64,000 nucleotides of DNA from Aulostomus chinensis (Eukaryota; Chordata; Actinopteri; Syngnathiformes; Aulostomidae): positions 4,504,501 to 4,568,500 of the forward strand of contig JBBMOA010000007.1 of assembly GCA_037954235.1 (NCBI GenBank), given 5' to 3'. Shown in pieces: positions 1 to 11,708 of this stretch. Positions within the stretch are counted from its first letter, which is position 1. Each line of letters begins with the position of its first letter. A program made the translations under genes and the position numbers. The notes under the pieces are model-generated. The model saw only the letters and a list, made by a program, of their open reading frames with translations. It was not told the DNA's origin and searched no databases.

Positions 1-295
1 GGGATCTTTCTGTGTGGAGTCTCCATGTTCTCTCCGTGTCAGCGTGGGTTCTCTCTGGTACTCCAGCTTCCTCCCACAGTCCAAAGACATGCAATTGGGG
101 ACGAGGCTGATTGATACTCTAAATTGACCGTAGGTATGAATGTGAGTGTGAATGGTTGTCTGTCTCTATGTGTTGGCCCTGCGATGGACTGGCGACCTGT
201 CCAGGGTTAACCCCGCCTCTCGCCCGTAGATGCTGGGATAGGCTCCAGCCCCCCGCGACCCTTACTAGTAAGGAATAAGCGGAAGATGACGATGG
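1..295 (+). repeat. tRNA-derived SINE, 5' end cut by window edge
   Basis: Lacks the tRNA-like head because the window begins inside it. Contains the SINE body (CTCCAGCTTCCTCCCACAGT, then the TGTCTGTCTCTATGTGTTGG core) and ends with AATAAGCGGAAGATGACGATGG, the 3' tail typical of this family. Confidence 0.85.
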
Positions 296-297
296 AT

Positions 298-697
298 TTA
301 AATGTCTCCGAAGACCGAAGCCTGCACAAGATCAATGCAACAGGAAAAAAGTCAGACTGATTGTCTCCTGTTGAGTGGTCAAGCTTCTATTTGGCTCATA
401 TGAGTCTTTAAAATCTTTGAGTGGATATTGTAGAGACGCCTCGAATGTGATTGTTAAAAACACTGAATAAATCCTAAATTAAAGTGACAGAGATTCTAAA
501 ATTAGATTTAGAAAAGGATGCTCAGGTCTCAGCCAGATTTCTCTCATCTGCATGGAGCCCACGAGGAAAGCTTTCAGGAAAATCTGTGATGCAGGTGACT
601 TTTTCAGCCCAGTAAAGGAAAAGATGTGGAAATTAGTTTGGAAAATTGATTAATTGATTCAAGATGTTCCCTCTATAAGTAACTTGTATTCTTTTCA
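298..697. other. Intronic DNA, nothing recognised
   Basis: AT-rich unique-looking sequence between two SINE copies. No exon, promoter or repeat structure seen. Confidence 0.5.
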
Positions 698-1068
698 TCT
701 TCTGCTTATCCTGTTAAGGGTCGCTGGGGGTGGGGGCTGAGCCTATCTTTTGGCTTTCGGGCGAGAGGCGGAGTTCACCCTGGACAGGTCACCAGTCCAT
801 CACAGGGCCAACATATAGAGACAGACAACCATTCACCCTCACAGTCACAACTACGGTCAATTTAGAGTATCAATCAGCCTCGTCCCCCCTTGATGTCTTT
901 GGACAGTGGGAGGAAGCTGGAGTACCAGAGAGAACCCACACAGGCACAGGGAGAACATGCAGACTCCACACAGAGAGATACCGTGCCCGAGCCGGGACTC
1001 AAACCTCGCTCGGAACCTTCTTGTTGTGAGGCAACAGCGCTAACCACTGCACCTCCATGCTGCCCAGT
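698..1068 (-). repeat. tRNA-derived SINE, near full length
   Basis: Minus-strand copy running from the 3' tail (CTTCTGCTTATCCTGTTAAG on the plus strand) to the tRNA-like head (ACCACTGCACCTCCATGCTG). The simple tail is missing and no clear target duplication is visible, so it is an older copy. The ORFs at 730-1072 are translations of this repeat, not genes. Confidence 0.85.
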
Positions 1069-1074
1069 ATGATA

Positions 1075-1920
1075 TGTGAGTAACTTTTAAAAAAAAAGAA
1101 AGAAATATCACTCCATAGCTGCCTAAGCCATCAGAATGCTGCTGGAATGTTTCTGGTGGCAGGGTCTTGTTGTATTTGATTAACAGATTTTTGGACCTCA
1201 TTATATGGAGGAATCATTTTCTTTCCCATATTCCCCGTTGCTCTGCCACAACTCTCAGGGATTTGCAGCAATCAAAGGGCAAAGGCGAGTTGTTGCTAAA
1301 GGACCTTTAACTCCCCTCTCCTCTGAGACCAACAAAGACAGTTTGATGACAGGAAATTAAGTACCAGGGAGCTTTACAAGTTCCTGATGGTCAGATAGCA
1401 TTGCTTGTTGTAGTTAGCTGCTACAAGAAGGTCAGCTTGTTGAGCAGCTAATGTAAAACAGCCCTATTAGCTGACTCAGCTCAGGGTGGCAGGAGCCAAA
1501 CCCAGCAAAGCAGCCACTTCAGTAATGTTACTTCTTCCTCCATCAGGCGTCCAGCTCAGATGCTGTGTTTGGTCCAGCGCAAACCATGCATGGCAAACTT
1601 GTTCAGCATGTGGGGTTGACCACTGCCACTGGGAGTTCCAAATCAGGTGTGAGACCCATTCAAGGCTGAATAGTTTTGCAACAGCAACTTTGTGCAGGCA
1701 AATAAGAGGCAACTTCCTTCATTTACTTCCATCATTCTTTGCAAAACAACTGAGCGGCTCCAAGGCACATGGGTCTTCCTTTTCTTTTAATTTGCGGCAG
1801 GTAAAACGCAGCCAAGGCGTATAGTTACCTTCCACTGTTGAGTCACAGCTCTCTGTTTATTAATTAAGTCCACACATGGGGTTAAGGCACAAGGACATAT
1901 TTAATGACATTAGTTTAGTT
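1075..1920. other. Intronic DNA, nothing recognised
   Basis: Contains overlapping ORFs on both strands around 1476-1824 without recognisable motifs or splice context. I regard them as chance frames. Confidence 0.5.
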
Positions 1921-1932
1921 AAGTTTAATTTC

Positions 1933-3181
1933 TGACTGACACATCTCTGCAACATTGCGTGGACATTGGGGGCAGTGCCTTTGGAGTGGCAGACTGGGGT
2001 GGTGGTCCCCATCTGTAAGAAAGGGGACCAGAGGGTGTGTTCCAACTATCGGGGGGTCACACTCCTCAGCCTCCCTGGTAAGGTCTATGCCAGGGTACTG
2101 GAGAGGAGGGTCAGGGCGATAGTCGAACCTCAGATTGAGGAGGAGCAGTGTGGTTTTCGTCCCGGCCGTGGAACCGTGGATCAGCTCTTCACCCTTGCTA
2201 GAGTGCTGGAGGGGGCATGGGAGTTTGCCCAACCAGTCCACATGTGTTTTGTGGATCTGGAGAAGGCTTACGACCGTGTTCCCAGGAGCACCCTGTGGGG
2301 GGTACTCCGGGAGTATGGGGTGGATGACCCTTTAGAAAGGGCCATTCGGTCATTCTACCGGAGGAGTGAGAGTCTGGTCCGCGTAGCTGGCAGTAAGTCG
2401 GACTTGTTTCCAGTGAGGGTTGGACTCTGCCAAGGCTGCCCTTTGTCACCGGTTCTGTTCATAACTTTCATGGACAGAATTTCTAGGCGCAGCCGAGTGG
2501 TGGAGAGGGTCGAGTTCGTGGCGGGAGGGTGTCGTCTTTGCTGTTTGCAGATGACGTAGTTCTCTTAGCGCCATTGGGCCATGACCTCCAGCTTTTGCTG
2601 GGAGAGTTTGCAGTCGAATGCAAAGCGGCTGGGATGAGAATCAGCACCTCCAAGTCTGAGGCCATGGTCCTCAGCTGGAAAAGGGTGGTTTGCCCACTCC
2701 AGGTCGGGGGGGAGGTCCTACCTCAGGTGGAGGAGTTTAAGTATCTCGGGGTCTTGTTCACGAGTGAGGATAGGATGGAGTGGCAGATTGACGGAGTTTC
2801 CTCCACAGGGTGGCTGGGCTCTCCCTTAGAGACAGGGTGAGAAGCTCAGTCATTCGGGAGGGACTCAGAGTAGAGCCGCTGCTCCTCCATGTCGAGAGGA
2901 GTCAGTTGAGGTGGTTCGGGCACCTGGTGAGGATGCCTCCTGGACGCCTCCCTCAGGAGGTTTTCCAGGCATGCCCAACCGGGAGGAGGCCCAGAGGCCG
3001 ACCCAGGACACGCTGGAGGGATTATATCTCTTGGCTGGCCTGGGAACGCATTGGTATTCCCCCGGAAGAGCTGGTAGAAGTGGCTGGGGAGAGGACAGTC
3101 TGAGCTTCCTTGCTGAGGCTGCTGCCCCCACAACCCGGACCCACCGGATAAAGCGGAGGACGACAACGATGACGACTACGA
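1933..3181 (+). mobile_element. Rex3 (RTE-clade) LINE, 5'-truncated copy with 12-bp target duplication
   Basis: Flanked by perfect direct repeats AAGTTTAATTTC at 1921-1932 and 3182-3193, so both ends are defined. The 5' end is truncated, as is usual for LINEs. It contains the two short stretches classically used to identify fish Rex3: TGGCAGACTGGGGTGGTGGT at 1987-2006, and the reverse-transcriptase GCPLSP stretch near 2430-2450. The 3' end is GGATAAAGCGGAGGACGACA followed by GATGACGACTAC. Confidence 0.92.
1966..3103 (+). pseudogene. Rex3 reverse transcriptase, broken
   Basis: Encodes the RT domain of a non-LTR retrotransposon, which copies element RNA into DNA at a nicked target. Visible motifs in order: SNYRGVTLLS, GFRPGRGTVDQ, motif A FVDLEKAYDRVP (about residue 95 of the first frame), motif B CQGCPLSPVLF, and motif C FADDVVLLA in a second frame from 2529. 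The C-terminal zinc-knuckle-side region WFGHLVRMPPGRLPQEVF follows in a third frame from 2810. Two frame changes, near 2540 and 2795, break the gene. At about 2793 roughly 190 nt present in the second Rex3 copy (49979-50167) are missing. No endonuclease region remains because of 5' truncation. It cannot be functional. Confidence 0.9.
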
Positions 3182-3637
3182 AAGTTTAATTTCATTTAAC
3201 TGAGTTCTAATACAGTACAATGCGCTGCAGAACTAAAGGGCCAGTGTGTAAAATATAGTGACATCCTGTTGTGAAGATTATAATTTACAGTGGTTTGGGA
3301 TCAGTGAGTCATGATGTCATGCTCCTTCTCTGACCAACACAATTCAACATTTATTCATAATCAATTAATTGATCTCCATAGGGACACTCCTTTGTTAATC
3401 TACAGCCACTCAGCACAGTTAGGAAAGAGGAACAAATTGTCCGGTCTTAATTGATCTTCCACAACATCTTAAAGAAGCTCTGGAGAGTCTTCCATTAACA
3501 GAATGTATTACACCATGTGGTTTCAAAAGAAGAGTGGTGAGGAAAACAACTCAGTGGGTATGTAGCATAGATACAGCCTCATGCTAACATGTAATAAAAA
3601 TCCACTTCTGCTTCCTTCTGTGCTCAGATCATTCATG

Positions 3638-3669
3638 CCCCCCCCCTCCCCCACACACACACACACACA
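3638..3669. repeat. Poly-C / CA microsatellite
   Basis: C-run with one T followed by about nine CA units. Confidence 0.9.
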
Positions 3670-3764
3670 AGTGCAGGCCATTGATGGCAGTGATGGGGAT
3701 ACACTTACACTTCATCAACTACCTCTTATGTATAAGTAGTATGCCCATCTTATTGTCCATCTTT

Positions 3765-3812
3765 CTTGCTGTGTGGCAACATTGCTAACCACTGCACCAC
3801 CCTGCCGCCAAG
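3765..3812 (-). repeat. SINE fragment (tRNA-like head only)
   Basis: TTGCTGTGTGGCAACATTGC and CCACTGCACCACCCTGCCGCC match the reverse complement of the SINE head. About 48 bp remain. Confidence 0.7.
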
Positions 3813-4036
3813 TGATATACAATTATGATCTAAATAAATTACCTAAATAAATGTAATAACTGTTCTTTTTTTCTTTTTTCTTTTTCCTTGGCTGAGGGTT
3901 TTTAGGTGTACTTGTAACACTCTTAGAGCTCTGGTTGACTCAGTTTTATTTTCTTTTTCTGAAACAATGACAGAAACAGCTGTGCGTCAGCTGATCAGTG
4001 GTTTACCTCCCTCCCATCTGCTTCCAACTGATGATC

Positions 4037-4260
4037 AAATCAGAATCAGAATCAGAAATCCCTGATTAATCCCTTCAGGGATATTGTTGGATTGCAGTGC
4101 TCCATTTCACAGTGAAGATGAATAAGGATGGAGTATCAAAGATATGGATAAAATAAGATAAATAGAAATGAAACACAAACTCAAAAATAGTAATACAAAC
4201 AATATATATAACTAATAAAGAAAAAATAGAAGATCAAGAAGATAAGGAGTTATCTTTTGT
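4037..4260 (+). repeat. Unclassified interspersed repeat beginning AATCAGAATCAGAA
   Basis: The opening AATCAGAATCAG plus an A-rich trailing part (repeated AATA/GATAAA words) resembles the widespread fish repeat that typically continues CTTTATTGGCCAAG. A better-preserved relative is at 27735-27960. Class not resolved. Confidence 0.45.
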
Positions 4261-4423
4261 ACATATTTACATTTTCACTCTGCTGAATAGGATATTTAGA
4301 AGCGAACCGGCCTATAGCTTACCTCTTTAGAGGTCACTTGCTCTTTCACTCAGGAATATCTCCAACTCAATCCAAATTAAACTGAATGAAAGGAAGGTGT
4401 TATGAAACCTATTTCTGACTCAC

Positions 4424-4635
4424 CCTGAGACGGTGTGATGAATGAGCAGGTAGTCCAGGGACGTCCACCTGGGCCACGTCATCTGCATGTGCACTGAGCC
4501 CGTGGATGAACATGACCTGTTCGCTGAAAAGGTCATCTTCCAGTGGAACCAGATTCAAATCCCTGTTGACGTGGAAGCCAGGGACTGACACCTCAAATGC
4601 CACATCCTCATTTCCAGCACAATCATCAAACTCAA
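4424..4635 (-). CDS. cdh13: cdh13-like (T-cadherin) prodomain exon, exon 3 by analogy
   Basis: Internal coding exon of 212 bp. On the minus strand it is preceded by a pyrimidine-rich acceptor (CTCCTTTCCAG) and followed by a consensus donor (GTGAGT, starting at 4423). It begins with two bases of a split codon and ends on a codon boundary, giving 70 full codons. The peptide contains EFDDCAGNED, FEVSVPGFHVNRD and FIHGLSAHADDVAQVDV. It aligns by eye with the cadherin prodomain of T-cadherin (pattern DCxGN, EVSxPxFxVNxD, then an FxH...HAxDxA strand). T-cadherin is a GPI-anchored adhesion protein without a cytoplasmic tail; the prodomain is removed by furin-type cleavage before the adhesive repeats. 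Classical cadherins such as CDH2 have a related prodomain but match less well in the second half. Seen: ORF, splice sites and phase. Inferred: gene identity and exon number. Confidence 0.76.
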
Positions 4636-4639
4636 CTGG

Positions 4640-6369
4640 AAAGGAGACACAGAATTGGCAGATGTTATGAGTAAATCTGGAAAAAATTACCAACAAAAGT
4701 AAAAGAAAATCAGTTTTTAGTTGATTTATGTTGCACTGTGAAGAATCATTTGAGCTGTAGCCACATGATCTGCAAAACAAGTATTTCCTAGGTATAAACA
4801 GATGGTTCAGAGAAAAACAGACATCTGAAGGGATTGAAGAATATTCTGAGGGGCTGTTTCAGCAAGGCTACAGTGAGAGTCACTGATCAAAATTCACCCC
4901 CCCGTCAACATATTTATGATCCTCTGCATAACATATAACATACTACATGCTATGCATTGTGAAGTCATTAATGTGACTGTTTCTTCAGCTCTGATGCATT
5001 TAATGATGTAGTGGAACCCAGTTGCAAGGCTGGATTTCATCTCGGCCCGCCTGTCTCATCATCACTCCATTCAAAGCTAATGAAGACTGCCCCAAACCTT
5101 GGAAATTTGCACCTCCATTATTAATCATTGGCTCTTTGCATGCACATTGATGGGCCTTTAAATTTTGAGCATTCTGGAGGGAGAGATCCAAAAAGAATGC
5201 ATGCGTGCATTTGCATACCTGTTGTTAATTAGTAGAGCTTGTGAATCATATGGTGCAGAGCAGGGGGAGTGGGCCTCAGACATATGGTGACTTATAAGTC
5301 TTTGCAATTGTCTTTTTCCAGTTCTGTTTGAGATCAGGAGTTTCCTTGCAACAGAAAGGATATTCCATAAGGCTATCATTTTTGATGCTCTACAATATGG
5401 CTTTTTTCTAAATAATACAAAATGTATGAGAGTTGTTGGAAGTGTCTTATCCCTGTGTTCAGACTGGGGACTGATTGGGGTTCTTTCAGAGAGAGGAATG
5501 GGTTTAGCTGCGAGCGTATATTTATCAAGATCTCTGAGCAGCTTGTGGATCAGTGGCTCTCTGAACATAAAACACGGCTCCGGTCATCAGTGCAGAGGCT
5601 GCAAACCTTCTGCTAAACCAACTCATTAAATGGTGAAGCCAGTGGAACTGCCTTGATGTTGCAGTGTTGAATGCCCACAGGAACCACCACAAACGAGCAT
5701 GTATTTGAAAAACTGCCAAACACATATATTCACAAACAGGAATAAACATAAGAGATGATCAGATTCATTTTGTGGTACAATTTTCCTTGAAAATGAAATG
5801 AAATGTTATACATGTGTTAAGACTGCAGCTTCATAATTCTGTTCAGTTTCTTTGTTGTAACAAAAGAGGAATAAGCTACAGCCGCTAGCTTGTTTGCCGG
5901 CATTCCTTTCTTGCTAAGACACTGATGCTTACGAAACCTAACGTAGAATAATGAGCGCATTTTACCAGCACAGGATTCTAGATTGTTCTTCAACACTGTG
6001 ACTCCTTTGAGAGCCTTACAGAAGTGTCAGTTATCTGTTCCCTCTGCAGTTCAGTCTAGCTGGAAGGAAGATGCACATTGTCACGGTACGATTACACACA
6101 CCAGATTCCCTTCATCATTTTTGTGCAACCAGTACCAGATTGTTGATTTTATGTGCACCGTTAAACTCTAATTGTTCACCACTGTTTTGTTTTTTCCAGT
6201 AAGTCAAGCAGTTTGGCCGCAGTGTCACCTGGAGATTGGAACTTTACCACACAGTAGTTTTGAAGAGCATTGGCATAATTTACCCCTGCCATTTCTTTGA
6301 ATGAATATGCATCTGCATTTCAATTAAATATATGGTAAACTACATAGTCTCTACAGTTTTTCCTCAGCG
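4640..6369. other. Intronic DNA, nothing recognised
   Basis: Mixed-composition sequence next to exon 4424-4635. ORFs of 60-136 codons on both strands (for example 5158-5568 minus) lack motifs and are treated as chance. Confidence 0.45.
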
Positions 6370-6456
6370 GAGGATGATGCCATATGAAGCCCTTTGAGAC
6401 AAACTGTTTGTGAAAACGGGCTACACAAATAAAATTGCCTTGCCTTGCCATGCCTC
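6370..6456 (+). repeat. LINE-like 3' tail fragment
   Basis: AAGCCCTTTGAGACAAACTG followed by GGGCTACACAAATAAAATTG and a short TTGCC repeat resembles the 3' ends of fish CR1/L2-group LINEs. No coding part is attached. Confidence 0.5.
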
Positions 6457-6833
6457 CCCCATGTTTTCAGTTGATGCAAAAAGTAGCCAGTGTCAGTTTG
6501 CTTTCACCTCCTTTCCATGTAGGGATGTGACTGCTGGAGTGTATGCTGGATGAATGGGAGCGAGCACAGTGTGCTAAGTCAGCAGATAGAGCTCACTGGA
6601 GCTCCAGCCCATCCAAGTGCCTTCTGTGGTCTTCGTACTATGGTACCCAAGTGAAATTAATCACATTCATTGTTCTGTGATAATAAAGACATTGTCAGCT
6701 GTCCTTGTGTGGCTGACTACAAATGTTGAATTGTAATAGATTTGCTAACATTAGCACTCCACAAACAAAAAACAGATAATTAGCCAATATTCCCAGATAA
6801 TGCAGAGTAGCTGGTGAAATAACTGTGGTTGTA

Positions 6834-6834
<1 letters not shown>

Positions 6835-6919
<85 letters not shown>
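6835..6919. repeat. (GT)n microsatellite, ~42 units
   Basis: Nearly pure GT run with one early TT interruption. It generates false HTHTHT reading frames on the minus strand. A run of about 16 A follows at 6958-6973. Confidence 0.97.
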
Positions 6920-6922
<3 letters not shown>

Positions 6923-7390
6923 CAGGGTGACTTTGTAGTCTAATAGAATGGCATACCAAAAAAAAAAAAAAAACTGACCCAAGCTTAGTGATGTGCATTT
7001 CTGTATCAGTGCCATGTGTTTGTATCCCACCACTTAAATACTCAAGAAAGTGCTATATCATCATATTTTTGCAATACTTTTATGTCACCTTCCAGATAAA
7101 ACCTATGCTGAAGGTGAAGACTGGAGAACGAATTGTTTGAGCTACTGTATACATGTCAACATTTCGATTTACTCATTCAACCATGTATTTTTACCAGGTC
7201 AGGTAATGTGGGATGTTAGAGAAACAAGAAAGCCTCAAACAAGTTTGCATGTGTTTCTTTACGCTATAGATTTTTAGGAGCATATAATCTTAATTATATC
7301 CACCACCACCACTGACACCTGCTGTAAGGTAATGTGACAGCTGCTAGGATAAAAGAGGGGGACTGTTAAGTAGTGACAAAAAGCCCACCC

Positions 7391-7408
7391 AAAAAAAAAA
7401 AAAAAAAA
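7391..7408. repeat. Poly-A tract
   Basis: 18 consecutive A residues. Confidence 0.95.
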
Positions 7409-7724
7409 TCTGCTTAATTGGAACAACAGTTGTATTTTATGTTTCTGAATTGTTAACCCCATTTCTGGGTTCAGGCAGTAATGTAGTTATTCATTAAAAC
7501 ATTGAAAATTGTAGGCTAATGACGCTTGTAAGGATCAGCCCATTTTCACATTGACCTATTTCTGAACAACCCATGAATTAACAAGAAGAACATGCTCACA
7601 TTTCAACAATCGTAGTTTCAATTGTGTGTGTGAGCGGCAGAGAGAAAGAGAGAGAATGTGCATCACTGGCATTGTGAATGCTTGCTTGTAACAAAACTCT
7701 GGACTAATGAGTCTCACTGCATAT

Positions 7725-8062
7725 CCATCTATCCATCCATCCATTTTCGACTGCTTATCCTGTTAATGGTTGTGGGGGGGGGGGGGGGGGGTGTGTGGAG
7801 CCTATCGATCCCAGCAGCCTTTGGGCGAGAGGCGGGGTTCACCCTGGACGAGTTGCGAGTCCATGGCAGGGCCAACACATAGAGACAGACAACCATTCAC
7901 ACTCACAGTCACACCTACAGTCAATTTAGATTATTCAGTTAACCTGGTCCCCATTTGAATGTCTTTGGGCTGTGGGAGTACCAGAGAGAGCCCACGCAGG
8001 AACAGGGAGAACATGGAACCTTCTTGAGGCGGCAGTGCTGACCACTGCACCACCGTGCTGAC
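7725..8062 (-). repeat. tRNA-derived SINE with target duplication
   Basis: Minus-strand copy with CATC-type tail, an 18-base G run (7774-7791) just inside the tail, and part of the head lost. Flanks CTCACTGCATAT (7713-7724) and CTCACAGCATAT (8063-8074) match at 11 of 12 positions and are read as the target duplication. Confidence 0.9.
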
Positions 8063-8268
8063 CTCACAGCATATGTAACATTTCCAATGGAAAAACAATA
8101 CTAAAAATGCATAAAATATGACAGGATGATAACATAACAGACAGCACAGCAGAGGAGTCGCACACCTCTGAGTCAAAGTGTCCTTGAGCCAGATACTGAA
8201 CCCCTAATTGCTCCTAATAAGTAGGTTGGTGCCTTACAAGGAAACCTCCATCATCAAAGAGAGGGGTC

Positions 8269-8360
<92 letters not shown>
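8269..8360. repeat. (GA)n microsatellite
   Basis: About 92 bp of GA repeats with three small interruptions. Polypurine on the plus strand. It produces the spurious Ser-Leu-rich minus-strand frame at 8234-8431. Confidence 0.97.
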
Positions 8361-9040
8361 TGTGAATGAGAAATCACTGAAAAGTGTTTTGACTGCTTAA
8401 GGTAGAAAAGCACCATTGAATTTGAGTCCATTTACCATTCGTTCGGTGAGCCCTGATTTGAGGGCACCTGACAGGCTGGTAGATACAGCAGATATCCCAG
8501 TTTATTCAGATCATTCAAAAACATTTCTAAAAAAAACCCATAAAAACAGTTACGTGTATTGTTAAAACATGTTCATTTAAGTAAAAAAAGGAAAAAGCTT
8601 CAATGAAACATCTAGCCATTTTGGGTATAATGGTTTCATCACCTCAACCAGCAAACAGAATATCATGGTTTACCTCAAAACAGTGATTCTGGGTGCTTGG
8701 TTTGCAAAATGTAAATACTTACAGGAAACCAAATCCATGAAACAATCTGATGAAGACTGAAAGAAACAACTGGACGATGAGATAGGCACCAACAAGAGGT
8801 GCTAAAACAGAATAGAAGACAAGGCGCTGGTTAGGTGGGAGCCCAGCTACAAAATCTATCCAAGAATTAAACTCAGAACAGAAAAAAAAAGTAATAGAAA
8901 CATGATCTGAAAGGGTCCAGACGGTGGTAAAGAATTTCATCTGGTATCCATTGCTTCAACTTTCTTGGTCTTATCCTCATAACTTGTCTGTAGGGTTAAG
9001 AGCTGATCTGGACCCCAGGGCCTTGACCTGGGTCTGGGAG
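8361..9040. other. Intronic DNA, nothing recognised
   Basis: No splice-bounded coding sequence seen. The minus-strand frame at 8719-8940 is hydrophobic but has no family signature. Confidence 0.4.
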
Positions 9041-9050
9041 TGAACCTGTG

Positions 9051-9237
9051 TTCCATCCATCCATCCATTTTCTACTGCTTATCCTGTTAAGGGTCACAGA
9101 GGGGGTAGAGCCTATCCCAGCAGCCTTTGGGCGAGGGGCGGGGTTCACCCTGGACGAGTTGCCAGTCCATCGCAGGGCCAACACATATAGACAGACAACC
9201 ATTGGCTCTCACAGTCACGCCTACGGTCAGTTTAGAG
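9051..9237 (-). repeat. SINE, 3' half of a copy split by a hAT insertion
   Basis: Begins with the CCATCC tail and ends at GTTTAGAG (9230-9237). Its other half is 11709-11909. The outer flanks are identical, TGAACCTGTG at 9041-9050 and at 11910-11919, which shows that the two halves were one insertion. Confidence 0.9.
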
Positions 9238-11708
9238 TATCCAATTATATATATATATATAATATTGAAATGAGTCTTGAAACACTGAAAATTAAATGAA
9301 TAAAAAATAACTTTCATGTTCCTAACAATTTCTATTTTAAAGCACTGAAAGTTCTGTTACCCTCAAGATATCATCGTCGTCATCACTCTCCTCCTGACTG
9401 TATAACAGATGCAGACGTGCTTATCCTGCTCCTTCTATTCAGTTTGTGTCTCCAGTGTCAAAAGCCAACAACGATCAGCACAAGAACGGAACATCGATAA
9501 CGGCCAGTCTGCAGAGCACGTTATATTTGATCTGGTGTGCATTGTTTATTTTGAGAACGTGCGTTCATTTGCGCACCACCTATGTGCGCTCCTTAACAGA
9601 ACTGACATGTAACATATAAGGCTTATTGAACTGATTGTTTTCTCAGGCATTTTTTCACATGATACAACGGAGCAACTTTTCATTTCAGTGGGAACAGTAC
9701 TGTTGGTCTCCCTTTGAAGCCAGCGCATCAAAGTCTGGAGTTAGTTTAGTTGTAGCAGTTCTCAGGATGGATCTGAGGTGCTGGTCTGTTAATTGGGATC
9801 TGTGGCTGGCCTTGTTGATGTTCATGACGCTGAACGCCTGTTCACACACGTAGGTCGAGCCGAACAATGCCAGCATCTGCTGCGCTGTCCTCCGGAGATT
9901 TGGAAATGCGGCTTCACTGATTGAAGCATAAAAGTCATTTAGTTTCAGAGAGATGAACTTGTCTTTCAAGATTGGGTCGGACTGAAGGTCGATCAGTCCG
10001 AGCTGCAGCTCCGCTGGAGCTGTTTCGGGGTCTTGTGACAGGGGACAGGCCACCAACTGAAGTGACCTGTCAATTTTTCCAAAATCAGAAAACCAGAATT
10101 CTCCGTGCAGCGCATCTAGTGACCCGCTGTATTTCTTCACTTTTGCGCCGGCCTCTTTCAGCATGGCGAGTGTAGGAAAATGAGTTAACGACTTATTTAA
10201 AATTTGCCTGGAGAATGAAACCAGCTTGGATTTGAAGGCTTTCACATTTGTGTACATGTCGTGCACAAACTGATCCTTCCCCTGTAGTTTCACGTTGAGC
10301 TCATTTATGTGTGAAAATACGTCCACAGCAAACGCAAAGTCACAAAGCCAGCTCTTGTTGCTCAGCTCAGGAAATTCGTCAGCCTTTCCCTGTAACTCCA
10401 AAAATGCACCAATCTCCTCTTTGAGCTCCCACACTCATTGAAACACTTTGCCCAAACTCAACCAGCGGACTCAGGAGTGATAAAGCAGGTCCTGGTGATC
10501 CGCATCAGTTTCCTCCAGAAACGTAATGAACTGACGGTGCTGAAGTCCTCTTGCGCGTATAAACTTGACGAGTTTCACGACAGGATTCACAACATGATTC
10601 AGCTGTAAAATCGATTTACATAGCGATTCCTGGTGGATGTTGCAGTGGAGAAAAATAACATCCTGGTCAGGATTTTCATCTTTGACTTTATTCTGGATTC
10701 TCCTTAGCAGGCCAACGTTTTTCCCCGTTAAATTCAGAGATCCATCTGTGGTGACGTTGATAAGTTCACTCCAAGTGAGCTTCATATTTTCGATGACAGC
10801 AGACACCCGGTCACACAAGTCTTCTCCCGTTTGTCCTTTCAGAGACTCCATTGTCAAAAACTCCTCTGTTATTTCAAAACTGTCGTTAATCCCTCGGATG
10901 AAAATGAGGAGCTGTGCAGTGTCTTTAACATTGTTGCTTTCATCCAGCGCTAACGAATAGAACATGAATGACTCCGCCTTTTTATTTAAGTTGCTGGTGA
11001 GATCTTCATCTATTCGTTCCACACGGTGGGTCACTGTCCTGCGTGATAAACTGATTTTTTTCAAATTTGTCTTTGCTCTCTGGGCACAAGACACTTGCTG
11101 TCTCCACCATACATTCTTTTAAAAACTCGCCTTCAGACTTGCTGGCCTTTGTCAGTGAATGAAAGCATAAAACTGGCCTTGGTACTTGACTCCTGAATGG
11201 CAGTTTGGCAGTGAACATTTTTTTGTTGAGCCTGTAAATTAGCCACCAACCTCTGAGCAGTAGCTTCCCATTCTTTCGTCGATAGCTTGCTAGCATAGCT
11301 AGCGTGCTTTGTGGTAAAGTGACGGCTCTTTAAAAACTGCCACAGTTTCGTGACATATCAGGCACACAGCAGACGATCGATGTTTAGTGAAAAAAATGGT
11401 TAGTTGTCCCCTCCTTATTGAACACTCGACATTCTCTGTCCACTTTCCTCTTCTTAGGTCCGCTCATCTTTATAGAAGGGCTACTGAAGGGTCAAAGAGC
11501 AAAGCGCAAACATGGAGTACCGTAATAGGTGAAACCTCAACAAAGTCAATGTATCTAGAGTGCGCCATCTAGTGGGAATACATCAGAATTGCAGGAAAAA
11601 TAAAACATTAACAAGGTTTATTTATTTAATTTCTTCAAGTTCGGCGGGCCGGATTAAAAAGTTTAATGGGCCACATGTGGCCCCCGGGTCGTAGTTTGCC
11701 CATGCCTG
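9238..11708 (-). mobile_element. hAT DNA transposon inserted in a SINE
   Basis: Lies between two copies of the 8-bp sequence GTTTAGAG (9230-9237 and 11709-11716), the duplication size typical of hAT. The right end reads, on the minus strand, CAGGCATGGGCAAACT followed by GGCCCGCC-like text, the known Charlie-type hAT terminus. The left terminus starts with an AT dinucleotide tract (9245-9260) and lacks the matching inverted repeat, so the element is immobile. It carries a broken transposase. A short relative with both ends lies at 38989-40146. Confidence 0.85.
9685..11296 (-). pseudogene. hAT transposase (GTF2IRD2/Charlie-like), broken
   Basis: Cut-and-paste transposase remnant; related domesticated genes include GTF2IRD2. 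The ATG at 11296 opens the N-terminal part (MLASYRRKNGK, EGEFLKECMVETASVLCPE). A frameshift at about 11070-11095 moves to the frame with KKISLSRRTVTHRVERIDED and the catalytic-core region ALDESNNVKDTAQLLIFIRG. Two in-frame TGA codons near 10440-10472 interrupt the protein. The last 249 codons include LFGSTYVCEQAFSVMN and HLRSILRTATTKLTPDFDAL, the hAT C-terminal dimerisation motif. Apart from these breaks the coding sequence is well preserved, suggesting moderate age. It is oriented like the host gene. Confidence 0.88.

Larger units (their letters stand above)
3194..4036. other. Non-coding DNA with short repeats only
   Basis: Apart from the C/CA tract and the SINE fragment, it holds a T-rich stretch near 3865-3890. 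No gene recognised. Confidence 0.45.

Noticed and set aside
730..1072. ORFs of 60-99 codons resembling others at 7658, 9048, 18116, 28639, 35750 and 47738
   Set aside because: They recur because they are frames of the SINE; not genes.
4409..4780. The whole 123-codon frame as coding
   Set aside because: Only 4424-4635 lies between consensus splice sites; the remainder is intron read-through and the frame opens with TTG.
6695..7033. His-Thr repeat ORFs
   Set aside because: Translation of the GT microsatellite and poly-A tract.
8234..8431. Ser-Leu-rich minus-strand ORF
   Set aside because: It is a translation of the GA microsatellite.
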